64,000 nucleotides of DNA from Madurella fahalii (lineage: Eukaryota; Ascomycota; Sordariomycetes; Sordariales): contig CM056877.1 in the NCBI GenBank assembly GCA_029876055.1, positions 2,604,001 to 2,668,000 on the forward strand, written 5' to 3'. The notes under the pieces were generated by a model. It was not told the DNA's origin. It searched no databases and worked only from the letters and a program-made list of their open reading frames with translations. This document shows, one piece after another, positions 55,121 to 64,000 of the stretch (its first letter is position 1; each line of letters opens with the position of its first letter). A program made the translations under genes and the position numbers.

Positions 55121-55753
55121 TCAGCTTGACGATCGCCGGCCGGGATGACGGGGCGGCGGCACCGGCACACCGGGGGGAAGACTCAGCACCGGCATCCTTC
55201 CCGGAGACCGGTGCTTTGCCGGTGTCGGGATGCTTAGGATGGGTACGCCAGAGTCTGCACTAGTCGCGGGATGTTGCCCGCCCGACATTGATCGTACGCG
55301 GCGCTCTCTTGCCTCCCACCTCTTCCAGTCGTCCTTTAGCCTCGTTGACTCGCGACGTTCCATCTCGGTAAGCTCCCGGTCGATTTGATCCGCCGTCGCC
55401 GAAAGTCCGCTTCCGATCGAGTTTGTAGACCGGCTTGCCAGGGATTTCCGGATCATGTACCTTCTGCGCTCCTCCTCCTCCTGGAACAGATCGGCCGCAC
55501 TCATCTTCCGCCTCCTTATGAACTCTCCGCGGGTCAAGTATGGGCCGAGTTCCTGCGCTCTCTGATGTTGGCGACGCTTGGTATAGCACATGGCGATGGA
55601 ACCGAGTGTGGCGCCAATGAAGATGATGCCACCGACGACGGCAGCTACAATCCAGACTACCGAGCTACTCGTCGTGGTAGAGTAGGCATTTTCACCGTAT
55701 TGACGCGTTGATATGGTGTCACGGACACCAAGGATAGGAAGGACTACCGGCAT
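55121..55753 (-). CDS. Small single-pass membrane protein, unknown function
   Basis: An open frame of 210 aa from ATG 55753. A short Ser/Thr-rich N-terminus (no clear signal peptide) leads to one transmembrane helix, SSVVWIVAAVVGGIIFIGAT then LGSIAMCY, followed by a basic stop-transfer TKRRQHQR. The cytoplasmic part is a long charged helix with coiled-coil character (SAADLFQEEEERRRYMIRKS, then ADQIDRELTEMERRESTRLK and DDWKRWEARERRVRSMSG). A Pro/Arg-rich end carries PVLSLPPGVPVPPPRHPG. The plan suggests a membrane anchor for a cytoplasmic coiled coil. The family is not recognised. Confidence 0.8.
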   Translation of the reverse strand: MPVVLPILGVRDTISTRQYGENAYSTTTSSSVVWIVAAVVGGIIFIGATLGSIAMCYTKRRQHQRAQELGPYLTRGEFIRRRKMSAADLFQEEEERRRYMIRKSLASRSTNSIGSGLSATADQIDRELTEMERRESTRLKDDWKRWEARERRVRSMSGGQHPATSADSGVPILSIPTPAKHRSPGRMPVLSLPPGVPVPPPRHPGRRSSS

Positions 55754-57312
55754 CGTGGTAAGACCGTGCAGGGGTTGGCTTCGGATTGAAGACAAAGTGC
55801 TTGGTATCTACTCATTTGGGTCCGCGCAGAACCCGAGTGGTGGATAACTGTCCGGGCAGAAGCCTTCAGCTTGATCCATGGTGGGGGACAGCCGTGTTAT
55901 ACTACAGTCGCACCCATCGTCAGCTCAACCCGCGTCGCCGGGGGAGCATCGGCGTAGAGAACACCCTTTGTTCTATAAATGGAGGGATGGGCCTTTTCTG
56001 GTAGTGTAGATCTGCATGCCCCGGTCTTTGTGTTCCCTACTCCCGTGTGTGCAGCCAACGACATGCAAAAGCCCCCCTCCGCGCTTATTGGCAGTCCCGT
56101 CCCCAAAAATTGGCCATCTTCCCCTCCACCCCAGCGAGTCGGCGAGGCGCAGGGCGGCACCAGCACGGCAGAGCGCCCGGCGCAAATCATGGATGGGGAC
56201 TAGCCGTGCGGCTTTACCCGTTTGTCTCTCTAAAAATTGCCTCGTCTCCCCATGTAAGGCGGACACGGGATGCGCCGTTCCCTCACAGGCTTACGGGATG
56301 TTCTCGGCTACCTACCGAATCAGTTTTGGCAGCACCTGTGCTGAGGATGCGAAGAGAGGTTTGTTCTGATGGGTCGGAGTATTCAAAACCACGCACAATC
56401 GTGGAAGAACAAATCAAGAAGCAATGGCGTTTCTGGCTTCGTGTTCTCGCAGGACACGACTTCGGACTCCGGTGATTCGGCTGCCCGTCGTCCGATTGCG
56501 TTGGTTGTGGACGCCTCTTCTGCAGAATTGGGGCGGTGTCCGGCCGCCAAGACGCAGCCCAGCGAAGTTGGACCTTACACGAGGTCACATGTTGCATGGC
56601 TGCATTTCTGAAGACTCGACATTCGACAGCTTCTCCATCGGTCGGGCGATGAAAGGGAAAACTTGATGATCCTTTGCAGCTTCTGCCGACCGGGTCTTCC
56701 TTTAGGATTCCCGGACTTCGATGATCTCGATGGCGGTAAGGCCACAACTCCACAAAAGGAATGACAACCCTCTACAGCAAGTCAAGTTGCCATTGCTGGC
56801 GGGGTTGATGCTCGGCGGCCGTGCTTGAACGGTGTTCCCCGTTTATAATAATATGACCATAGACTAGAACAACACAGCCCGAAACTCCTGTCCGTATCCA
56901 TCGCGGTTCCGCCCGTCTATGAACGTACATTAGAGGCATGCTTGTGTATCTGTATGCTCGGTCATCTGTGTCAATCCCAGTGCAGCGTCCGCAGGACGAG
57001 GTTACCGCGGTAACTCTTGTTCGTGCCATTTCTCGTCAGACTTGTCATTATCTTCCCCCGACTTGGCAGAACCACTGCTAAGAGCTGAGCTTCCGTTTCA
57101 TGGTCTTTATCCTTATCGGGATGTTCCTGCAATGTCCTGCCACACAAGGGCGCCCCGTTTCGCTCCAATATAAGCCGCTTTCGGGGTCGCCCTGGCTGGG
57201 ACCAGCGACTTGTATCCGGGATCATTCACCAACTCAACGTCAAACTTTTGTATGACTTCGACCGCTCAGTTCTGGTCCTGGTCGCGTCTTCTTTGGATCG
57301 GATTCGGGTTCC
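55754..57312. other. Intergenic, no gene recognised
   Basis: About 1.6 kb. Short frames only; nothing resembling a known protein, tRNA or element. Confidence 0.5.
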
Positions 57313-58173
57313 TCAAGTGTCTTGTAAGATTAAGGATTCCGCTCTGAGCCCGAGGGTGTATAAATGAGCAAAGTCCCACAGCCTGTGTCGGGGTCGGGAC
57401 TGCGTCAGCGAGCATGCTCTGTCCTTCAGCCGCTAAGAAGCACAACGGAAGGGACTTACGCCGCCAAAGCCGTGAGAATGTACGCCAGACGGCGTCCTGC
57501 CCAAGGATGAAGGCCCCCGTAAGCGTAGTGATCCTGGAAGATGCCTTCACGAGTGAGATATATTGTCAACACCGCCATATAATTGAACCCAAAGGTTACC
57601 CTGCACATCAACAATCCGACGGGCCACGGCTTCCGGACGCGAAAGAGGGTAACGAGGTCGATGATAAGGTCCAAAGAGAGGAATATCATGAAGAAGACAA
57701 CTGCCACCCTGGACAGCGCAAGACTCAGTCAGATAGACAGGCTTCTCCGAGAACATGCCTGGGACATCCACTCACAGCACGATACTCGGCTCTGGACGTA
57801 TCTCGCGAATAGCATGCCCTATGATGAGCAGCAGCATCAAGCAGGGGACAATGTGCAGAATGGCGTTCACGAGGCGCACACAACACCGGAAGCCCAGTCT
57901 GGTACGCTTTCCTGGGGTGATGCCGGAGATGGGGCGGACATTGAAGCTGATGGTCCTGGTCTTGTGATTCGACGGCTCACATTTCCAGTCGAATCGCGCC
58001 ACAAAAGAGCTTGTCGGCATGTGTTCCGTCATGATTTCCTCTATGAAGCGCGACTGTCGCCGTGAGTCAATTTTTGGTCGGGTTGTGCCGGGAGTGATTG
58101 GTTTGACGGGGGAGGACGTGGGGGGCGTCTGGGCTAGGTTAGGCCCTCTGTTTTGGCCCTCTAGTTGGGCCAT
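57313..58173 (-). CDS. Four-TM fungal membrane protein, unknown function
   Basis: Three exons, 58173-57776, 57708-57460 and 57382-57313, join to 238 aa. Introns are GTGAGT..CTGAC..CCAG and GTAAGT..GCTGACG..CACAG, both in phase 2. A hydrophilic N-terminus of about 95 residues, rich in Pro, Thr, Arg and Lys, precedes four hydrophobic segments: CVRLVNAILHIVPCLMLLLI, VAVVFFMIFLSLDLIIDLVT, PVGLLMCRVTFGFNYMAVLT and RLAYILTALAALWDFAHLYT. The last spans the intron 2 junction, which supports the third exon. This layout resembles small fungal MARVEL-like or integral membrane proteins, but no family motif is certain. Confidence 0.75.
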
Positions 58174-59608
58174 GATGCGTTGGGAAATGTGCAACGTGCT
58201 TTGCCAGCAAACGAGTGGGAGGCAGGCGGGTCGTGGTTCCTATGACAGAGGGGGGCCGTAACAAAAGGGAGTGCGCCTGACTTGGAAGAAACGAGTGAAG
58301 GTGGTGGAAACGGTGGGAACCCGAAGGAGATTCGAGGGATTAGCTAGAGATTCCGGAGTTAAATACCCAAGAGAATTGATGAGGTGATGCGGACCAGTCC
58401 CGGCAGGAGCTTTCCATTCAGACCGGTCGAAGACGGGGGCGCCACGGCGGGTAGTTCCACCCGACCCCCTGTCGAGTCCGGCTGGCCCTGCAGGAAAGGC
58501 GAGTTCCTAGCCCGTGAGCTGCTCGAGTCGTAGGCTCGAGTCGTAGGCTCGAGATTTGTGCCCTAACAACGGGAAACCGGCTTCTAGTCTCCAGTTCAGA
58601 TGTGGGCATTGCTGGTGATCAGGAAAGGCCGGTGCGGGTCAGAGAGGTACAGTACAATAACTGTGGTACCAATGTACTCTCCTTGACGGCGGACTGTAGC
58701 TGCTGGGACTACTCCAGTAACTGCCCACTAGTGAACGGTGCTTGCGCGAAGGATTGTCCTCCATGCCAACGCCAGCTGTCTGCTACCTCTGATCTGAGGG
58801 ATGGCTGAAAAGGGAAAGGGGGTGAGATTGGGCTGCGGTGCAATAGGGACAAACGCATCAGGAGATATCATAAGAGAATAAACGAGAACGGCATGCACGA
58901 GGGAAGAAGGGAGAGATGAAATTCTACCGTGGCATTCATATGTGAGCCAAGTCGCCACGTTCGGCGCCAGCCGCCGCAAAGTTCCTGCAGGGAAGGATTG
59001 AAGCGAGATCTGGAAAGCAATCTAGGGGAGCAAAGTACTTAACAACTGCCATCTAGCGTTTACCTGCCCCGGTTTCCAAGCCCGTCAGAGTTTCCCTCCG
59101 AGTAGTCTGGCTTCTAGACAAGTCGTTGCCGATCGCTGTGCGGCTCGCTGACCACGTGAATCCACCATGAACAGCGGGGGCTGCATGTGAGGAAGTTTAG
59201 GTCTTAGCCGGCGTAGTTCCCTGCGGCAGTCCGAGACAACCAAGGCGATGGCACGGCCGTCAAGTGGGACGTGCTGAATCCGACATGGTGCGAGAACCCG
59301 CTGATAAGCACTCTGCCGGGACCGCCAACCACCAAAGCCGACTTCAAGCAAATCCATTCATGTCTGAGCGGCGGTTCCGCGTCTTACATATCTATGTTCA
59401 GCCGTCGATCTAGACACACGGGGCTCAGATTTGCCTTTTAACTTCATTGTCAAATAGAACGATGCAAACCAGCGCTCCGGAGCGCAAGGGTTTCGGGTAG
59501 AAACCACATTACACAGCCGACCGCCTCGGTGTTGTCATCGCGACCGTGACTCAGAAGTATCTGTAATCTATCATCATCGCCGCCAGCTGTGTCCAGGATC
59601 GTTGCGAC
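58174..59608. other. Intergenic with a 13-bp tandem repeat
   Basis: About 1.4 kb with no gene recognised. A 2.5-copy tandem repeat of GCTCGAGTCGTAG lies at 58521-58553. Confidence 0.5.
58521..58553. repeat. Tandem repeat, 13-bp unit, 2.5 copies
   Basis: GCTCGAGTCGTAG at 58521-58533 and 58534-58546, then GCTCGAG at 58547-58553. Each unit contains the palindrome CTCGAG. Confidence 0.9.
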
Positions 59609-61515
59609 TTATGAGATTAGCGTGGTGCCCTTGACGCGGCCGCTTTCCATCTTGGCCGTTCGGGAGCCGAATTGTATCTGCAGTGATGTCAGCATGATGG
59701 GTGCAATATCACGGCCGTTAAGGGATGTACGCACAGCGCGCTTTTTCTCCCTTGCCACGCTCTCCATGCCCAGCTCTAGCGCGAGAAGGCGCAGTACCCT
59801 CTTGCCGGCCTCAACACCGCTGACTCTCTTGTTATTCTCAAAGTCGCACTTCTCCCACGCCGGAGTCTCAATGGCCCATCTCACAAGCCGCTCATCCAGA
59901 TATGGAAACCTCACCTCCTTGCCCCAGTGAGCCATCACTCGATCGTCTCGCCCGAGGTTCCTCTTACCAAGCCGCCCTACGTCGAGCAGAAGCTCGTCAA
60001 CCAAGCCGGCATAGCCCTTCTGCCGAAACGCAGAAGGGTGTCGGGAATACCCGCCAAAGAGCTCGTCAGCACCTAGGCCAGAAAGGAGAACTCGGGCTGG
60101 TGATGTGTAGGGAGCGGGCGAGGAGTTCGAGCAGGAGCTTTCTGTGCACACCCCCTGTCCGCGGGCGGCAAAGTAGAGAGCGTATGCAATCGAAAGGTCC
60201 ATCTCGGTGTTGTGTGGACGCATCAACGATATAATCTGCTGGCGATGGGCCTGCGTCTCGGCGTAGGGTACGTTTACCTGGTGTAGTTAGCATCGTGAGG
60301 TTGGATGGGCGGTTATGCAAGTACTTACGGCTACAAACTGAAAGGCTCTCCGAGGACAGACCATGTGCAATTCTGCAAACGATCTTCTCCCGGTGATCCT
60401 ATCCGGGCAAGCCTCGTAGAAATCGGGCAAATTACCATTTGACTCTTTTCGAAGTTGGGCCACAACCCGGGGGTTCTCAAAGGCGACGTTGAGAAGGTCT
60501 ATCCCCTGATCTGCATCGAGAACTTCGTGGGCTAGCCTTGCCAGCACCGTGCAGTCTAATCCGCCCGAGAACAAGACCGCAACGCGAGTCTTGCCGCTCG
60601 ACGACGGCGGAGGCGGGATATTGAGAATCCTCAGTCTCAACGACTCGAGCAGCTGCTCCCTCAGCATCGTTACCGAAGGGGAAGCTGCCGTCAGCGGACC
60701 CTGGCCACCAGAGCGGGGAAGCGCTCTATTGAACCTGCTAATACCGGAGACCTGCAACCAGTAGAGTAAGTCTGACAGGACAAGTCCACCCCGATCACAG
60801 ACTCAAAGCGCCCAACAATCGACGATGTACTCACGAAATCAGCAGCATTCTCCCCGCCTCGAACCCACTCATGCCTTTCCACAAGCCACTTGGTCTCTCC
60901 ACGCAACCTGACCACATAAACCCCATCCGCCTCCACCTCCTTCCACCCCTCCCCGTCGCCGGCCACACTGCATATTTCCAACCCCTGATCCTCCCCATCA
61001 TTAACCATTAACGACCGCCTCCCTAAGCGATCTCTCCCAAAAACCAACACCTCCCGCCCAGCGTCATAATAAACGAACGCAAAAGGGCCCTCGACCCCCC
61101 TTAACACCTCCACCACCCCTTCCACCAACAATCCATCATCCCCATCCCCATCAGAAGCAACAGCAGCGTGCTGTAACAACCGCCCCATCACAACCTCCCC
61201 ATCATTCTCTCCCGCCTCCACCGTCCTGCCACCCACCCGCCACGCCTCGCCATTCCAGCAGAGGACCGACCCCCCGTCAGAACCAGAGCCAGAGCCAGAG
61301 CCAGAGCCGCTTGCCACGAGCGGCTGGCGCGCGACGTGGTCGCCGCGCAGCGCAAGGACGGTGGACGTGAGGCAGAGGGCCCAGCCGCCGCCAGGCGACT
61401 GCCGCACGACCTGGCCGAAGTGGTCCGGTCCGCGGGCGCGCAGGGCGTGGGAGAGCGAAGGGGGGAGGGAACGGTCACGGGGGGATGGGGAGAGGACGGC
61501 GTGGATGCCGCACAT
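59609..61515 (-). CDS. Asparagine synthetase domain-containing protein (ASNSD1-like)
   Basis: Four exons, 61515-60835, 60751-60329, 60277-59735 and 59677-59609, all joined in phase 0, give 571 aa. The N-terminus MCGIHAVLSP has the catalytic Cys2 of class II glutamine amidotransferases, then RGPDHFGQV, and FAFVYYDAGREVLVFGRDRL further on. The C-terminal half has the ATP-pyrophosphatase motif VAVLFSGGLDCTVLARLA, then VLLSGLGADELFGGYSRHPS and VRFPYLDERLVRWAIETPAW. It ends with IQFGSRTAKMESGRVKGT as in ASNSD1. A Ser/Gly repeat (SGSGSGSGSGSD) and an acidic insert interrupt the amidotransferase domain. The family differs from true asparagine synthetase and its reaction is not established. Confidence 0.93.
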
Positions 61516-61840
61516 TGCGGGGCGTCGGGTTGGGCGGGGGGGTTTTGCTTTTGGCTTGGTTCTGGGCTTGAAGGTTTTCGGGAAGAAAAAGAAATTGGAA
61601 GAGGAAGGTGATGCAAAAGAGAGGCGTTGGGTTTGGGAGGTTGAGTTGATGATGACTCAGCAGGTGTCCGGGCCGACAAATTTGCTAAAGTGTAGCAGAC
61701 GGAGGCGGATGGCGGAATCTGTTAATTTAAAATGAAAGTCCTGAAAATACAAAAAGAAACGGGCATGCGAAAGATGGTGAATAAATAGTACGTGGCAAAG
61801 GTCAAGATAAATATATGAAAAAGTTGCAAAAGATTAACCT
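61516..61840. other. Intergenic between ASNSD1-like gene and tRNA
   Basis: About 325 bases, the presumed promoter of the ASNSD1-like gene plus the 3' flank of the tRNA. The plus-strand A-rich segment near 61800-61835 gives T runs downstream of the tRNA on its own strand. Confidence 0.5.
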
Positions 61841-61912
61841 TAGCTGCGACTCGTTTCGATCGAGTGACCTCCGGGTTATGAGCCCGGCGCGCTTCCGCTG
61901 CGCCACGCAGCT
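61841..61912 (-). tRNA. tRNA-iMet: Initiator tRNA-Met (CAT), intronless
   Basis: 72 nt on the minus strand. The acceptor stem AGCTGCG pairs with CGCAGCT and is followed by discriminator A. The anticodon stem CCGGG/CCCGG encloses loop CTCATAA with anticodon CAT (61880-61878). The T loop reads ATCGAAA instead of TTCGANN, the mark of eukaryotic initiator tRNA. The sequence closely resembles the known Neurospora initiator tRNA. A telomere-like ACCCTAACCCT (61975-61985) lies about 60 bases upstream. Confidence 0.96.
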
Positions 61913-62501
61913 GCTTGGAATTGATTGATAACGGCTTCTCTGCCGTCCCATATCAGAACAGATTTCTACGTTAGACCCTAACCCTGCAGGAGCAGCCCTG
62001 ATCGAAAGAACGAGAAGGACGAAGGGGAAGGATAGACGAACAGGTAACGAAAAGGGAAAAGGGAAAGAAACGAAACAACAGAAGCAAGAACATAGGATCT
62101 CGGATATGGCTTGTAGCTCCCAGTGGCTGGACAGATCACAAGTTTTCAGAGACAGTGAAGGTTTACCTCGCTGCCGCCTACCCAGCAAGATGTACCACTG
62201 AAACCGCCGGCAGTCCATAATGTCTCAGGACTGGTGAAGAGACAGTGATGCGCCCTCCTCACCTGTTACCGAACCCTTGGGTATCTAAGGGAACAATACC
62301 AATAGTCTGTTGTACTCCGGTTGCACCTGACCCAATTAATGCAGATGCGACCAAGAACTGGAAATATATAGCCGCCCGTTGCCGTCCATGCTCCGCGAGT
62401 AAAGAGAACAGGAAAAAAGAAGCAAAATGCAACCATGCCCAGCATCCCTGTGAACGAGATGCTGGTCTCCCTATTAAAACCATGTCCAGAATCGCCAACT
62501 C
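61913..62501. other. Intergenic between tRNA and vps9
   Basis: About 590 bases: tRNA 5' flank and vps9 3' flank. Contains ACCCTAACCCT at 61975-61985. No gene. Confidence 0.5.
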
Positions 62502-64000
62502 TTACGCCGACAGCGCGAGGCAGGCATCCACTGCCAATCCGACCCTACCGAAAGAGTCAGAAGCGGAACGTAGAGCGAGCGCTAGAGTCGGCACAACTTA
62601 CCTCCCCTCCTTCTGATACACAACATCGCTGATGATTTCCCGGTCCAGATCTGGGAACATGCCCGCCAGCGTCTCCACCACGCTTGCGTGTTCGGCACGA
62701 GAGAGTCGTTGCGCCTCTGCGACCTCGGCACTCGCCTGCCGTGCCGCTGCCTCCTCGGCCGACAACCGTTGCCGGGCGCGCAAATCGCCTTCAGCACGCT
62801 CAGGCTGCGGGGTTCGTGCTGGGCTAGCGATGCTCGTGCTCGCGGCGGCTGCTGACGATGATGACGGTTCTTCGGAGAATATACGGCCGATGGTGCTTAA
62901 CGGCTTTTGTATGGACCGGAGCAGACCGGTGATAGCCGCCTTCTCATCGCTCCCGCTGTACTCACCACTGTCGCGCGCGTCGTTCGACGAGATGGAGCGG
63001 CGGGGGCTCGCAGGACGCAGAGAGCCATCGGCGTCGAGGGAAGGTCGGGTGGAGGAAGACCCTGATCCTGCAGCAGCTAGCGGCCTTAACGAAGTTGACT
63101 TTTCAGACTGCGGAGGAGGCGGCGGCGGTGATTCGGAGCGATGTTTTTCTGCAATGGCTGAGACGGCAGCCTCAACATTCTGTTCAAACTCCTCGTCCGT
63201 GATGGTTAACGTGGTGCGGTCCATGTTCTCGATGAACTGGATGGCACCCATCTGTCTACTTGTTAGCCAAGGGGCAAGGTTGGGGGGACGTGGGGCAGCA
63301 GCATGCCAGTGAAGAAAGGTAGTAGCCAGCCTCCCCACCCAACTTCTCTTGGTTTCGGAACCTCAGGATATACTGGACATTTGACACTAGATGCTCTGGA
63401 TTTGCGTGCAACACAACGTATATAAGCATTGGCATGAACGAGTCGGCAGACGAGTCAGACTTTGAGTGCTTAAGTAGCCCTAAAGAATGTTAGTAGAGCA
63501 AGATATCGAGGTCGTGGAAGCTATGTACCGAAAATAACTTTGCAGCAATTCAGGACACATATGATTTTATCTCGCGGGGCTCGATAAGACTTGATCTTGA
63601 GCAACTCTGGGCCATGTCAGTGGAGGCGGCGCAAAGGGGAACAACATCTGGAGAGCGCACCTTGTTGCGCGAGTTTCAGGAATCGCTTTCCACTCTCGCT
63701 CACCGGTGGAATGTCAAGATGCTCCTCCCTAACCCAACTGTAGATATTAATCTTTTGGGAGAGAATCTCATCTCTTTCAACGTCTTCCTGATGCTGGCCT
63801 CGTCTTCCCGGGCCCATCGGTCGCTCACCACCCCTCTTCCTGGGCTTTGCTCCAGGTATGGGCTGAGGCGCTGGTATTGCCGGAGAGAAGGTTTGAGTAT
63901 ACAAGCGGTTCATGACGAGCTTCTCCATGCCCTCCCGGGCATTGTCAAATTCGGCGTCAGAGACGTCCCTCCACACCTCGCATTGGGCCATCTTGTTTGC
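62502..64000 (-). CDS. vps9: Vps9-type Rab5 guanine nucleotide exchange factor (VPS9 + CUE domains), 5' end outside window
   Basis: Visible exons 64000-63661, 63606-63529, 63479-63307, 63251-62602 and 62544-62502 give the last 427 aa. The frame is open through the right edge, so the N-terminus is missing. The VPS9 domain is clear: EFDNAREGMEKLVMNRLYTQ, INIYSWVREEHLDIP, APRDKIICVLNCCKVIFGLL, DSFMPMLIYVVLHANPEHLV with the catalytic Asp and Tyr region, and NVQYILRFRNQEKLGGEAGY then YLSSL. After it comes MGAIQFIENMDRTTLTITDE, a Ser/Pro-rich linker and a C-terminal CUE ubiquitin-binding domain (VVETLAGMFPDLDREIISDV, VDACLALS). The intron after YLSSL begins with GC instead of GT (63306-63252). The protein activates Rab5/Vps21 on endosomes. 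Secure. Confidence 0.95.

Noticed and set aside
1..64000. CRISPR arrays, bacterial operons, prophage or plasmid features
   Set aside because: No direct-repeat/spacer arrays occur. Introns, an intronless initiator tRNA of eukaryotic type and core eukaryotic genes show the DNA is fungal nuclear.

Overview
The window is nuclear DNA of a filamentous ascomycete, most likely a Sordariomycete of the order Sordariales. Genes carry short introns (about 50-100 bases) with GTANGT-type donors and CTRAY-type branch sites. Housekeeping proteins match the Neurospora/Chaetomium type, including a COT-1-like NDR kinase. Coding DNA is GC-rich with GC-rich third positions, and a few AT-rich patches look like repeat-induced point mutation (RIP). 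There are no bacterial operons. Gene models below were spliced by eye, and total lengths and phases were checked to stay in frame.

Left part, about 1-26 kb, is accessory and gene-sparse. It holds a C-terminal piece of a HET (heterokaryon incompatibility) protein and a short-chain dehydrogenase with an in-frame stop at codon 12. It also holds a GMC oxidoreductase whose first intron has no usable acceptor, a secreted DUF1996 protein, a single-pass membrane protein and an aldo/keto reductase with a 21-base duplication beside the catalytic lysine. A small secreted protein with acidic tandem repeats, an unrecognised fungal protein, a 3-hydroxyacyl-CoA dehydrogenase, a GFA/CENP-V-type zinc protein and a fungal SLATT two-TM protein follow. 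Long non-coding stretches carry repeat relics, including a diverged tandem duplication near 16 kb.

Right part, about 26-64 kb, is mostly conserved core genes: a PHD-finger protein, a family III CoA-transferase, the SF3a subunit Prp11/SF3A2, NDR kinase COT-1, mitochondrial import protein Tim54, a NIP30-domain protein with an apparent one-base frameshift, a Clg1-type cyclin, chromatin-remodelling subunit Rsc7, TFIIB, two small membrane proteins, an ASNSD1-type asparagine synthetase-like protein, initiator tRNA-Met and the 3' part of the Rab5 exchange factor Vps9. An 8.2 kb stretch (41.9-50.1 kb) between the cyclin and Rsc7 has no recognisable gene.

The most notable signals are two lesioned, divergent oxidoreductase genes at the left end, the SLATT-type immune-like membrane protein, the frameshift in the NIP30 gene, the duplication in the aldo/keto reductase, the expanding acidic repeat tail, and a GC-AG intron in vps9. 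No clearly new multi-gene system was found.
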